Source of the DNA: Tepidanaerobacter acetatoxydans Re1
Lineage (GTDB): Bacteria; Bacillota; Thermosediminibacteria; Thermosediminibacterales; Tepidanaerobacteraceae
DNA: 64,000 nt
Assembly: GCF_000328765.2 (NCBI RefSeq)
Contig: NC_019954.2
Location: 1-64,000, forward strand
Direction of reading: 5' to 3'
The notes below the pieces were generated by a model that had not been told where the DNA came from, made no database searches, and saw only the letters and a list, made by a program, of their open reading frames with translations. Of the stretch, positions 12,011-20,801 are shown one piece after another (positions within the stretch are counted from its first letter, which is position 1; each line of letters begins with the position of its first letter). A program made the position numbers and the translations under genes.

Positions 12011-12441
12011 GAGTGAGCTTATCGCCGGAATTTGGTTTGCCTAAGGATTTATTAATTCATAAAGAGCAAAGCGGTCAGAAATTTTCCGAACAGTTAAATG
12101 TTGCTGAAAAGACCCATTTAAAATATCAAATGGATTTAGAGTTTAATGCAATTAATGAAATTGGCCAGCGACTTTGTAAAAAGATGTTACTTAAAGATTT
12201 AAAAGAGTATAGACAGAGGATAGCTGAGTTTTTAAAAATATGTATTTCTCAAGGTTTTTCTTTTAAGGAAAACTACTTTCAAACTCGCTATGGCCGCAGC
12301 AAAGTCCTGTCAATGATTAAAATTGTAAATCAAAAACTGATTGATTTGGCGCAAGAGCTGCTTTTGGAAAATAGGGATTCATTGAAGGTAATGGCTTTAG
12401 TCGATGAAATCAGCGGTTTGTTGCTTGATATTTATGCTTGA
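12007..12441 (+). CDS. yaaR: YaaR family protein (DUF327)
   Basis: A 144-residue, helix-rich protein of the DUF327/YaaR family, always found between the c-di-AMP receptor and holB in Firmicutes. Its function is not established. The visible pattern is a charged helical body with the family stretch KEYRQRIAEFLK and then an ending in AQELLLENRDSLKVMALVDEISGLLLDIYA. The ATG at 12007 overlaps the darA stop by four bases, and holB starts nine bases after its end, so it is co-transcribed. Confidence 0.8.
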   Translation: MRVSLSPEFGLPKDLLIHKEQSGQKFSEQLNVAEKTHLKYQMDLEFNAINEIGQRLCKKMLLKDLKEYRQRIAEFLKICISQGFSFKENYFQTRYGRSKVLSMIKIVNQKLIDLAQELLLENRDSLKVMALVDEISGLLLDIYA

Positions 12442-12450
12442 GGTGGTATA

Positions 12451-13260
12451 TTGGATAACATATCACATGCTTATATTTTTTTAGGCGATGAGGAAGAAAC
12501 GACACAAAAAGCTTTAAAACTGGCTCAAACCGCTAACTGTGAAAATACTAATATGGCTCCTTGCGGATTTTGCAGCACATGCAGGAAAATCCAAAGTCAG
12601 GTTTACCCCGATGTAATACATGTGCATCCGGATGGTGCTGCTATAAAAATTGAGCAAGTAAGAAAAATTATATTGGATTTAACAGAAAAACCCATGGAAG
12701 GCAATAAGAAGGTTTATATACTCCATGAGGCTCATACAATAACACCCCAAGCTCAGAATGCTCTACTCAAGACATTAGAAGAACCTTGCAGTGAAAGTAT
12801 TATCATATTGCTTTCAAATAACATTAAACAGCTAATTCCTACGGTTGTATCCCGATGCCAAATTCAGGATTTTACCAAGGCAGAAGCAGAGCTGCTGCTT
12901 TCTGTTGAAAGCAGACAAAAGATTGCAGATATAATATTCAATACTATGCAAAAAGCTGGACATACTGAATTTGCTATATATGCAAGAGAGCTTTCCGATA
13001 TTGAAGAAAAGATTGAGGAAGTATTGGAAGTTACTATTTCGCTTTTTAGAGATATGCTAATTGTAAAAACAAATGCCGATGCAGCACTCATAAATCAAGA
13101 TTTAGAACCTATGATTTATAAGTATTCCTCAATACTTGCAACAGATTCTATGCTTAGGGCAATTGATGTCACTTACAGGCAATTAAAAGCTGCAAAATTT
13201 AGAGGAAATAAGAACTTAATTTGGTATAATTTACTTGTGGGCCTTAAGGAGGTATTTTAA
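12451..13260 (+). CDS. holB: DNA polymerase III delta' subunit
   Basis: A clamp-loader subunit with a AAA+ fold, 269 residues. Near residues 30-47 a four-cysteine zinc site is visible (C..., CGFCSTC), as in gamma/delta' proteins. IKIEQVRKI and ALLKTLEEP follow, both hallmarks of the family, then VVSRCQIQDF (the SRC arginine finger). No usable Walker A motif is seen, as expected for delta'. The start is TTG at 12451 behind GAGGTG. ricT begins directly after the stop. Confidence 0.92.
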   Translation: MDNISHAYIFLGDEEETTQKALKLAQTANCENTNMAPCGFCSTCRKIQSQVYPDVIHVHPDGAAIKIEQVRKIILDLTEKPMEGNKKVYILHEAHTITPQAQNALLKTLEEPCSESIIILLSNNIKQLIPTVVSRCQIQDFTKAEAELLLSVESRQKIADIIFNTMQKAGHTEFAIYARELSDIEEKIEEVLEVTISLFRDMLIVKTNADAALINQDLEPMIYKYSSILATDSMLRAIDVTYRQLKAAKFRGNKNLIWYNLLVGLKEVF

Positions 13261-14067
13261 TTGGTAACAGTGGTGGGTGTTAGATTTAAAAAGGCCGGAA
13301 AGGTATATTATTTTAACCCCGGGGCTCTTGATATTGAAATCGGCGATAAAGTAATAGTTGAAACAAGCCGAGGCGTAGAATACGGTGAAGTTGTGACAGG
13401 CCCTAAGGATGTAAGAGACGAAGATATTATAACTCCACTGAAAGACGTGATGAGAAAAGCTACTTCGGAAGACGAGGCCATAGTCAAAAATAATGCGGCA
13501 GAGGCATTGGAAGCAGAAAGCATAGCTATTGAAAAAATAGAAAAACATGGTCTTGATATGAAACTGGTCGATGTAGAATACACCTTTGACAAGAGCAAGC
13601 TTATCTTTTATTTTACAGCAGATGGCAGAGTGGATTTTCGCGAACTGGTGAAAGATCTTGCATCGGTATTTCATACTAGAATAGAGCTTCGCCAAATCGG
13701 TGTAAGAGACGAAGCCAAAATGCTAGGCGGCATAGGCCCCTGCGGCCGATGTATATGCTGTTCTACATTTTTAGGCGAATTCGATCCGGTATCCATCAAA
13801 ATGGCAAAACAGCAGAATCTGTCGCTAAATCCAGTGAAAATTTCAGGGCTGTGCGGCAGGCTCATGTGCTGCCTAAAATATGAGAGTGAATCGTATGAAG
13901 ATAATTTAGTAGATTATCCGAATGTCGGAGATAGAGTAATAACTCCATACGGCGAAGGAACAGTGATTGCGGTATATAAACCGAAAGAAACGATTCAAGT
14001 TCAGATAGATGAGGGTAAGGAAATAATGGAATTCCCTGCGGAAGAAGTAGATATAGAGGAAGTATAG
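13261..14067 (+). CDS. ricT: RicT/YaaT PSP1-domain protein
   Basis: A 268-residue PSP1-domain protein. In B. subtilis RicT (YaaT), with RicA and RicF, forms an Fe-S complex that controls RNase Y-dependent mRNA processing, sporulation and biofilm formation. The cysteine-rich core is clear: CGRCICC near residue 161 and CGRLMCC near 200, which could ligate iron-sulfur clusters. The TTG start at 13261 immediately follows the holB stop and uses AAGGAGG inside holB. A long spacer after its end suggests it closes this operon. Confidence 0.92.
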   Translation: MVTVVGVRFKKAGKVYYFNPGALDIEIGDKVIVETSRGVEYGEVVTGPKDVRDEDIITPLKDVMRKATSEDEAIVKNNAAEALEAESIAIEKIEKHGLDMKLVDVEYTFDKSKLIFYFTADGRVDFRELVKDLASVFHTRIELRQIGVRDEAKMLGGIGPCGRCICCSTFLGEFDPVSIKMAKQQNLSLNPVKISGLCGRLMCCLKYESESYEDNLVDYPNVGDRVITPYGEGTVIAVYKPKETIQVQIDEGKEIMEFPAEEVDIEEV

Positions 14068-14149
14068 TTCTTGACAAAAGAATTATCAGCATATAATATA
14101 TAAGACAATTATCTTTTTGGGTATATCCTCAATAAAAGGAGGGATTACA

Positions 14150-14839
14150 ATGTTTTATTGGGATTACACCATGATTATCCTACTTCCTGCAATGATATTG
14201 GCTATTTACGCCCAGGCCAAGGTTACATCTACATTTGAAAGATATCTAAGAGTCCCTGCAAAAAGTGGGATGACAGGTGCTGATGTAGCCCGAGAAATAT
14301 TGAAGCAGAGCGGTATTTATGATGTGTCTGTTCAAATACAGGGCGGCAGACTGTCTGACTATTATGATCCAAGGCGAAAAGTGTTAAAACTTTCCAGAGA
14401 TGTTTATAACGGCAGCTCTCTTGCGGCTCTTGGAGTGGCTGCACATGAATGTGGGCACGCCATCCAACACAATGTGGGATATGCTCCGCTTGCCATTCGA
14501 AATGCTATTGTTCCGGCAGCAGGTATCGGATCACAAATGGCTTTTCCTTTATTCTTTTTAGGTCTTTTGTTTCGGGCGGATTCACTTATGCTGGTTGGAA
14601 TACTGCTGTTTTCACTTGCTGTTTTATTTCAAATCATTACATTACCTGTAGAATACAATGCCAGCAACAGAGCGGTGGCAATTTTAGAAAGCGGCGGATT
14701 TATCGACAGGAGTGAAGTAGGTCCCGTAAAGGCTGTACTTGGTGCGGCGGCTCTTACCTATGTAGCTGCTACGCTTACGGCTGTCATGCAACTCTTACGC
14801 CTTTTAGTTTTAGCAGGAGCTGGTCGAGATAGAAAATAA
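14150..14839 (+). CDS. YugP-like membrane zinc metallopeptidase
   Basis: A 229-residue protein of the Zn_peptidase_2 family. It has an N-terminal membrane helix (residues 3-18) and the zinc motif HECGHAIQH (HExxH type) in the middle. Two or three further membrane helices follow around FPLFFLGLLF and GILLFSLAVLFQIITL, and EYNASNRA supplies the likely third zinc ligand. The natural substrate is unknown. The ATG at 14150 is chosen over an upstream in-frame start because AAAGGAGGG is seven bases before it. A terminator follows. Confidence 0.88.
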   Translation: MFYWDYTMIILLPAMILAIYAQAKVTSTFERYLRVPAKSGMTGADVAREILKQSGIYDVSVQIQGGRLSDYYDPRRKVLKLSRDVYNGSSLAALGVAAHECGHAIQHNVGYAPLAIRNAIVPAAGIGSQMAFPLFFLGLLFRADSLMLVGILLFSLAVLFQIITLPVEYNASNRAVAILESGGFIDRSEVGPVKAVLGAAALTYVAATLTAVMQLLRLLVLAGAGRDRK

Positions 14840-14850
14840 TTTTGGATGCA

Positions 14851-14882
14851 AACCCTACAGTCTTTTACTGCAGGGTTTTTTA
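14851..14882 (+). terminator. Intrinsic terminator after the zinc peptidase gene
   Basis: An inverted repeat (ACCCTACAG with CTGCAGGGT, one mismatch) around a TCTTTTA loop is followed by a run of six T. It separates the peptidase gene from the sigma-54 regulator. Confidence 0.85.
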
Positions 14883-14953
14883 ATTTCAAAGCAGGAATTT
14901 AAAAAATTTCGTTGAATCATAGTTTAACATCCAATAACTGTGGAGGGGGAAAA

Positions 14954-16651
14954 ATGCTGGAATTATCAGTAGGGATTATTGGAGCCGGTAAAGGAGGTAC
15001 AGCTTTAATAGAAACAATGGCGGATTTTGATAATATCAAAATCATGGGAATTGCCGATATAAATCCTTTAGCTCCGGGATTACGGCTTGCAAGGAACAAA
15101 GGTATAAATTGTTTTGATGATCCGAAAACTATGCTCAAAGCTTGTCGCTTCGATGTAATATTTGAAGTAACCGGAGATAAAGAGTTAGTTCAGCAACTGC
15201 AAGTAATAATACCTGATTTTACCACATTGGTTGATGCCAGAACTGCTAACATAATGCTTACGGTAATCAGGGACAGGGAAGAACTTTTAAAGATAAAGGA
15301 AATAAAAGAGCAATTGTCGGTAATTTTAAACTCGGCTCAGGAAGGCATTCAGATGGTGGATAAAAACGGAATAATCCAATATGTAAATGAAGGTTTTACA
15401 CGCATTACCGGCATTCCCGCCAGTCAGCGCATTGGTACTAATGTTTTCGACGTTTCCGCGGATGGAGCATTAGCCGAGGTTTTAAAAACCGGCAAACCCT
15501 GTATAGGAAAACCTAACCGAGCCGTGGGGTCTAATGCCCAAGTCATCTCTAATGCCTCACCTGTCATTGTAAATGGTGAAATGACCGGAGCGGTTGTGGT
15601 GTTTCAAGATATCAGTGAAGTAATTCGACTGACTAAGGAACTAAAGAGGTCCACAACGTTAATCGATGGTTTGAAGGATGAAATTAAAAAAATGAATGAA
15701 GGCAAGGGCAGCTTTGAGGATATTATATGCAAAAGCTCTGCTATGAAGGATGTAATCAATATGGCTAAAAAAGCTGCTCGAGAGGACTCCACCTTATTAA
15801 TAACCGGTGAAAGCGGCACAGGTAAGGAACTGTTCGCAAATGCACTGCACGGTGGGAGCAGGCGTAGCAATAAACCCTTTATAAAAGTTAATTGTGCTGC
15901 AATTCCTGAGAACCTCTTAGAGAGTGAACTTTTCGGCTATGAAGCCGGAGCCTTTACAGGGGCCGGAAAGCTGAAGCTAGGTAAATTTGAGCTGGCAAAC
16001 GGTGGTACGATTTTCTTGGATGAAATAGGAGATATGAGCCATGTGCTTCAGGCAAAACTCCTTCGGGTAATTCAGGAACAGGAAATTGAGAGAGTAGGTG
16101 GAACACATCCGATAAAAATCGATGTCCGCATTATTTCTGCCACTAATCAGAACTTATTAGAGCTTATCCGACGCGGCCGTTTTCGAGAAGACCTTTACTT
16201 CAGGCTAAATGTTATCAATATTCATATACCGCCGCTTAGGGAGAGAAAGGAGGATATAGTAGCCCTGGCCGAAACATATATAAAGGAATTTAATCGAAAA
16301 TTCTATAAAAATGTTAAAGGCTTGACTAATAAAGCTCAGGAACTGCTGCTGTCTTATCAATGGCCGGGCAATGTGCGAGAACTCAAAAATATTTTTGAAA
16401 GGACAATTCTCATGGCCGAAGGTGAGTGGATTACTGAGGACTTACTGCTTCCCTACTTTAATCAGCTTAAAAAAAGGGGCAAAGACAAGACTGGCATTTT
16501 ATCCCTTGAGGAAATGGAATGTAAGATGATTAAAATGGCGCTTGAGGAATATGGAACAAGCGTAAGAGGCAAACAAAATGCCGCTAATGCACTAAAAATT
16601 TCACTTGCGACGCTCTATAACAAAATAAAGAAGTATGGTATTAATGACTAG
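14954..16651 (+). CDS. Sigma-54-dependent activator with N-terminal Rossmann domain
   Basis: A 565-residue enhancer-binding protein. Residues 1 to about 115 look like a dinucleotide-binding Rossmann domain (VGIIGAGKGG start, then IADINP). A PAS domain follows at roughly 125-235 (ILNSAQEGIQMVDKNGIIQYVNEGF). The AAA+ domain has Walker A GESGTGKE, the sigma-54 contact motif GAFTGA, Walker B FLDEIGD and an arginine-finger region FREDLYFRLN. A Fis-type HTH lies at the C-terminus (AANALKISLATLYNKIKKYG). The ATG at 14954 follows GGAGGGG; an earlier in-frame ATG lacks such a site. It probably activates the -24/-12 promoter downstream. A role for NAD(P) in signal sensing is inference. Confidence 0.92.
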   Translation: MLELSVGIIGAGKGGTALIETMADFDNIKIMGIADINPLAPGLRLARNKGINCFDDPKTMLKACRFDVIFEVTGDKELVQQLQVIIPDFTTLVDARTANIMLTVIRDREELLKIKEIKEQLSVILNSAQEGIQMVDKNGIIQYVNEGFTRITGIPASQRIGTNVFDVSADGALAEVLKTGKPCIGKPNRAVGSNAQVISNASPVIVNGEMTGAVVVFQDISEVIRLTKELKRSTTLIDGLKDEIKKMNEGKGSFEDIICKSSAMKDVINMAKKAAREDSTLLITGESGTGKELFANALHGGSRRSNKPFIKVNCAAIPENLLESELFGYEAGAFTGAGKLKLGKFELANGGTIFLDEIGDMSHVLQAKLLRVIQEQEIERVGGTHPIKIDVRIISATNQNLLELIRRGRFREDLYFRLNVINIHIPPLRERKEDIVALAETYIKEFNRKFYKNVKGLTNKAQELLLSYQWPGNVRELKNIFERTILMAEGEWITEDLLLPYFNQLKKRGKDKTGILSLEEMECKMIKMALEEYGTSVRGKQNAANALKISLATLYNKIKKYGIND

Positions 16652-16666
16652 GGGAAAATATCCTAT

Positions 16667-16698
16667 CTAAAAATTAGAAATTCTATTCTAATTTTTAG
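16667..16698. promoter_or_regulatory. Perfect 13-bp inverted repeat, likely activator site
   Basis: CTAAAAATTAGAA (16667-16679) and its exact reverse complement (16686-16698) flank six bases. The repeat lies 15 bases after the regulator stop and about 140 bp upstream of the -24 element, a usual distance for an enhancer of a sigma-54 promoter. It has one G:C pair near each end and no T tract, so it is a poor terminator; I favour an operator. Confidence 0.65.
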
Positions 16699-16821
16699 AA
16701 ATATGCGGCAGCACTGATATTTTCTAAATATTTTAGCATAGCAACTCGTCAAAGCTTATAATATTTATAAAAATGATAAATAGAAATGCCCTTTTATAGC
16801 TTGAAAAAGTGCAGTAGTCTT

Positions 16822-16839
16822 TTGGCATACTATTTGCAT
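16822..16839 (+). promoter_or_regulatory. Sigma-54 (-24/-12) promoter
   Basis: TTGGCATACTATTTGCAT carries the GG (16824-16825) and GC (16836-16837) doublets exactly 12 bases apart, with the flanking bases of the TTGGCAN6TTGCA consensus intact. It lies 41 bases before the FAD oxidoreductase start and downstream of a sigma-54 activator gene. Confidence 0.92.
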
Positions 16840-16880
16840 ATTATATAATATTATAAGTCAATCATGAAAGGGGAAACTCC

Positions 16881-18098
16881 ATGCAGCAAGCAGATGTTGT
16901 AGTAATTGGCGGTGGTGTTATCGGTTGTTCGGTGGCATACCACCTGGCAAAAAAAGGAGTATCGGTCATACTGGTGGAGAAAAATGATATTGCTTCAGGT
17001 ACCTCCGGTGCCTGTGATAAAGCGGTGCTCTTGCAATCTAAAAACCCAGGTTTACATCTTAAGATGGCACTAGAGGGTATTAAACTTTTTTCTGATTTGC
17101 AAAGGGATTTGGATGTGGATATAGAGTTTAAAAATGCCGGCGGTATGATAGTTATTTATACCCAAGAGCAGTGGCAGGTAATGGAGCAATTCGTAGAAAG
17201 GCAGAACAAGCTTGGCCTTTCGGTAAAACTGCTTGAAAGGGATGAGGCAAGGCAAAAACAGCCGGCATTTGCAAAGGATATTGTTGGTTCTACTTACAGC
17301 CCAATGGATAGCGAAGTAAATCCAATCTATCTCACACTGGGATTTTTTAGGGGAGCGAAAAAGTATGGTGCTAAAGAGATGCTGGGCACAGAGGTGAAAG
17401 CAATAAAATTGGAAAATGGCCGAGTGTGCTCAGTAGTGACGGATCACGGGGAAATAATGACACGTGCCGTGGTAAATGCCTGTGGAGTATATGCGCCATT
17501 TATTAGTGCAATGGTGGGCATTGATGTACCAATAGTGCCTCGGCGGGGTCAAATTATGGTTACAGAGCCGGTAGCACCGCTGATTCATGGCGATATCAAT
17601 TGCGCTAAGTACATTACAGCCAAGTTCAAACCAGAGCTTTTGGGCAACGATGAAAATGCACAATTGGGCGTGGGTCTTTCTCTGGGTCAGACCGAAAACG
17701 GCAACATATTAATAGGCGGAACTCGAGAGTTCGCGGGATATAGTAAAAATACTACCCATAGAGCGCTGCGCGCGGTGTTAAAGCATGCGGCCAAATTAGT
17801 TCCTGCACTCAAAGACATAAGCATTATCCGCAGCTTTGCAGGTCTAAGGCCATACACCCCGGACGGTCTTCCAATACTTGGAAGCGTACGGCAGGTGGAA
17901 GGATTCTATATGGCTGCCGGTCATGAGGGCGATGGTATAGCCCTTTCTGCGATTACCGGCAGGATTTTGTGTGATTTGATTACCAAAGGCAGAACATCCC
18001 TGGATATAGACATAAGTAAACTTTCATTAGAAAGATTTAAGGAGGAAGATATAAATGATTTTCGGAAAAGTCATAACTGCTATGGTTACACCCTTTGA
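16881..18098 (+). CDS. FAD-dependent amino acid oxidoreductase (DAO family)
   Basis: A 405-residue flavoprotein of the D-amino-acid oxidase/sarcosine oxidase beta/glycine oxidase family. The N-terminal ADP-binding motif is VVVIGGGVIGCSVAYHL, ending in VEKND, and GTSGAC follows. The C-terminal FAD/substrate region has FAGLRPYTPDGLPILG and AAGHEGDGIALS. Such enzymes oxidise a C-N bond of an amino or imino acid; the substrate is not readable here. The ATG at 16881 has AAGGGG upstream. It is the first gene after the sigma-54 promoter, and its last 44 bases overlap dapA. Confidence 0.85.
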   Translation: MQQADVVVIGGGVIGCSVAYHLAKKGVSVILVEKNDIASGTSGACDKAVLLQSKNPGLHLKMALEGIKLFSDLQRDLDVDIEFKNAGGMIVIYTQEQWQVMEQFVERQNKLGLSVKLLERDEARQKQPAFAKDIVGSTYSPMDSEVNPIYLTLGFFRGAKKYGAKEMLGTEVKAIKLENGRVCSVVTDHGEIMTRAVVNACGVYAPFISAMVGIDVPIVPRRGQIMVTEPVAPLIHGDINCAKYITAKFKPELLGNDENAQLGVGLSLGQTENGNILIGGTREFAGYSKNTTHRALRAVLKHAAKLVPALKDISIIRSFAGLRPYTPDGLPILGSVRQVEGFYMAAGHEGDGIALSAITGRILCDLITKGRTSLDIDISKLSLERFKEEDINDFRKSHNCYGYTL

Positions 18099-18933
18099 TG
18101 AAGAGCTGAACATAGATTATAAGGCATTGGAAAACTTAATAGAACATTTACTGGCAACAGGAACAGATACTTTGCTGGTAGCAGGCACGACAGGTGAGTC
18201 ACCGACACTTACGGATGAAGAAAAATTGGATTTATTTAAAGCCTGCAAGGAAATAGCCGGCAAGCGAGCTAAAATTATGGCAGGTACAGGAAGTAATTCA
18301 ACTTTACACAGCATTGAACTGTCCCAAAAGGCTGAAAAAGTTGGTGTAGATGGTCTGTTATTGGTGTCACCATACTATAACAAACCAACACAAGAAGGAC
18401 TTTATCGGCATTTTAAAGCAATTGCTGAAGCAGTGAATATTCCAGTAGTGCCATATAACGTACCCGGACGAACAGCAGTTACCATTGAGCCCGAAACACT
18501 GGCAAGACTTTCAGAAATTAAAAATGTTGCAGCGGTAAAAGACGCCGTAGGCAATCTTGACAAGACAAGCAAAACGAGGCTTCTTGCACCGAACCTTGAG
18601 ATTTACAGCGGAGACGACAGCTTGACACTTCCCATGCTGGCACTTGGAGCACAGGGAGTTATAAGCGTAGCATCACATGTGGTAGGCAGCGAGATAAAAC
18701 AGATGATAACGAGCTTTGAAGAAGGTAATACAAAAAAGGCAAAAGAAATTCACTTGAAACTTTTCAATATATTTAAAGCCCTATTCGTAATCACAAATCC
18801 CATCCCGGTCAAGGCCGCTCTTAACCTAATAGGTGTTCAGGTAGGAGGCCTTCGACTTCCGCTGTGTCCGGCTGATGAGAATACAATAACAATTTTGAGA
18901 AGTGAACTGAGAAAACTTGGCAAAATAGAGTAA
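18055..18933 (+). CDS. dapA: 4-hydroxy-tetrahydrodipicolinate synthase
   Basis: A TIM-barrel lyase of 292 residues that condenses pyruvate with aspartate semialdehyde on the way to diaminopimelate and lysine. The diagnostic residues of true DapA are present: GTTGES (paired threonines), SPYYNKPTQEG (Tyr107 region), PYNVPGRT (Tyr133 and Arg138) and VAAVKDAVGN (Schiff-base lysine). This favours DapA over the related hydroxyproline-pathway deaminases and N-acetylneuraminate lyases. The start is ATG at 18055 behind AAGGAGG, inside the FAD gene, so the two are translationally coupled. Its place in a sigma-54 operon is unusual for a lysine biosynthesis gene. Confidence 0.88.
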   Translation: MIFGKVITAMVTPFDEELNIDYKALENLIEHLLATGTDTLLVAGTTGESPTLTDEEKLDLFKACKEIAGKRAKIMAGTGSNSTLHSIELSQKAEKVGVDGLLLVSPYYNKPTQEGLYRHFKAIAEAVNIPVVPYNVPGRTAVTIEPETLARLSEIKNVAAVKDAVGNLDKTSKTRLLAPNLEIYSGDDSLTLPMLALGAQGVISVASHVVGSEIKQMITSFEEGNTKKAKEIHLKLFNIFKALFVITNPIPVKAALNLIGVQVGGLRLPLCPADENTITILRSELRKLGKIE

Positions 18934-19343
18934 ACATAATAATTTTCTTAACTTAAAAATAAGTGGCGGTGTAATTTTAAAACGTAAAAATATAAACCTG
19001 CAACCAAAAATATATAAACTAAAGAGTAGGCAGTAGTATGAGCGAAAACAATATGAGCAAATTTAGAATCTATAATACGCTTGTATTACCGCCTACCAAA
19101 TTATTTATATAATTTTTCGTGTCAAATCAGGCTTTTCAAGCGTAAAGGCGCTGTTAGAAGCATAAAAATTCAAGACAAGGGAGGTGGAGCTTTTCGGATA
19201 AATTACGTTAACCGGTTAACAGCTGTAAGGTTAGAGGTGTTTTCTTTTCAATCCAAGAGATTTGAAGGCGAACCGTCTTTGTTATCCTGTAATTATCCAT
19301 ATTGCGAAACCCGAATAAAGTCTAATTGACAGGAGGTATTATT
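18934..19343 (+). other. Intergenic leader before the symporter, possible structured RNA
   Basis: About 410 bases without a convincing gene. A long-range stem pairs 19026-19038 with 19084-19096 (11 of 13 positions, GTAGGC core). Inside it a second perfect hairpin, TAATAC-GCTT-GTATTA, overlaps the right arm, so the two could be mutually exclusive. An 82-codon open frame at 19081-19329 has no ribosome site and no recognisable protein pattern. No sigma-54 promoter is seen. Confidence 0.4.
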
Positions 19344-20780
19344 ATGAGTCTTGGCACGCTGCTTTGGATGGCCACTATAGTTCTGGGAATATTTTTTCTT
19401 TGGATTTCGTTTAAGGTAAGCCATAAGGCTAGTGCAAGCTTTGCTGATTATTCGATTGCAGGCGGAAGCTTACCGCTCTTCCTTATATTCTTTACAGAAT
19501 TTGCAAATATCATGGGTGTTGGAAATTTTGTGGGTCATGCGGCAAAAGGTTATGCGAACGGTCTTCCCTGGCTGTTTTTTATATTAGGTGAGCAGGGGTC
19601 AAAAATAATTTTTGCATTGATATTTGCAGGTTTTGCCGGAAGATTTACTTATAATACGTATATTGAAATGATTGATGATTTGATTGTCAAAGATAAAGTA
19701 ACGCGCGTTATTGCAGCAATCCTGGCTTGCAGCATTATGATTGCCTGGACAGGTGGCCAAGCCAAAGGTTTTGGAAGCATATTTCATGTTATAACAGGTG
19801 CTAATCCCGTGCCTATAGTCTTTTTGTTTACAGCTATTTATATCATATATACTACTGTCGGCGGTTATTATTCCCTGGTTTGGATGGACTTTGTGCTAGG
19901 TCTTCTGGTCATAGTATTCGGCAGCATGTTCTATTTTGAAGCCTTTAAGGCTGTTAATTTCAGTTTTGCCGAAATAGGTACTCGCCTTGCAGCAATGGGG
20001 AAAGCCGAAATGTGGAGCTTGAGCGGTGCAGATTACAGCGTTGCACTAGCCAACTTTGTAACGGGCTGTGTTGGAATATTAGCGGCGCAGATGTACTGGC
20101 AGAGCTGTTTTGCTGCCAAGGACTCAAGAACTGCGCGCAATGGCTTGCTTTCCAGCGGTACCATTGCAATTATTTTTGTTATGCTTACTGCTATAGTCGG
20201 TATGATTATATATACTATAAATCCAAATCTTACCGGAGAAGATCCTATGCCGTGGTTTATGATGAACATGGTACCTACCACTGTGGCAGTTGGTATTTTT
20301 ATGTGTATAATGGCAGCAGGCATGTCTTCAGCTGATTCAAACCTGAACTCAGCAACTGTTCTTATGACCAATGACATTGTTGCGGTATTCAAGCCTGATC
20401 TTACTGATGCTCAATTGGTTACAATCGTAAGAGCATTGACTGTTATTGTAGGTATCTTGGCTGCTGTTATTTCCATTTATTCCGATTCGATTTTAGGCTT
20501 ATTTTCCAGAGCATATTCCATGGCCGGTGGCGGCTTAGTCCCCCTTCTTATTGTAGGTTTGCTCTGGAAGGAAAGACCCGATGAATCTTTTGAAATGGGT
20601 AAATGCAATAGTAAGGTAACGCCTTGGGGTGCTAGAGTTGGAATGATAGTAGGGGCCGTTTTATCTCAAATCGATGCCCTTGGTACATTTAAAATCTTAA
20701 TTGCTCTTGGAGTTTCGGCTCTGCTTATAATCGTTATTTCCATGTTTACAAGAACCAGCAGCAATTCGGTATCAGCCTAA
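19344..20780 (+). CDS. Sodium:solute symporter (SSS family)
   Basis: A 478-residue membrane transporter with about 12-13 hydrophobic helices, of the sodium/solute symporter family (relatives carry proline, pantothenate or sugars). Helix 1 is LLWMATIVLGIFFLWISF. The conserved motif region GGQAKGFGSIF and the late SADSNLNSATVLMTND segment (typical SSS sodium-site helix) are clear. The ATG at 19344 is chosen because AGGAGG lies seven bases before it; an upstream in-frame TTG precedes that site. Adjacent to the FAD oxidoreductase and dapA, it may import the oxidoreductase substrate. That is inference. Confidence 0.88.
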   Translation: MSLGTLLWMATIVLGIFFLWISFKVSHKASASFADYSIAGGSLPLFLIFFTEFANIMGVGNFVGHAAKGYANGLPWLFFILGEQGSKIIFALIFAGFAGRFTYNTYIEMIDDLIVKDKVTRVIAAILACSIMIAWTGGQAKGFGSIFHVITGANPVPIVFLFTAIYIIYTTVGGYYSLVWMDFVLGLLVIVFGSMFYFEAFKAVNFSFAEIGTRLAAMGKAEMWSLSGADYSVALANFVTGCVGILAAQMYWQSCFAAKDSRTARNGLLSSGTIAIIFVMLTAIVGMIIYTINPNLTGEDPMPWFMMNMVPTTVAVGIFMCIMAAGMSSADSNLNSATVLMTNDIVAVFKPDLTDAQLVTIVRALTVIVGILAAVISIYSDSILGLFSRAYSMAGGGLVPLLIVGLLWKERPDESFEMGKCNSKVTPWGARVGMIVGAVLSQIDALGTFKILIALGVSALLIIVISMFTRTSSNSVSA

Positions 20781-20801
20781 CCGCAGATACACGATATAAA
20801 T

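Noticed and set aside
16667-16698. Palindrome after the sigma-54 regulator as a terminator
   Set aside because: AT-rich stem and no T tract; its distance from the -24/-12 promoter fits an activator site better.
16881-18933. FAD oxidoreductase plus DapA as the aerobic hydroxyproline pathway
   Set aside because: The DapA protein keeps the paired threonines and the arginine of true lysine-pathway synthase, and no epimerase or ketoglutarate semialdehyde dehydrogenase is nearby. Kept only as a question.
19081-19329. 82-codon open frame upstream of the symporter
   Set aside because: No ribosome site, mixed composition, overlaps the possible structured leader and shows no protein family pattern.
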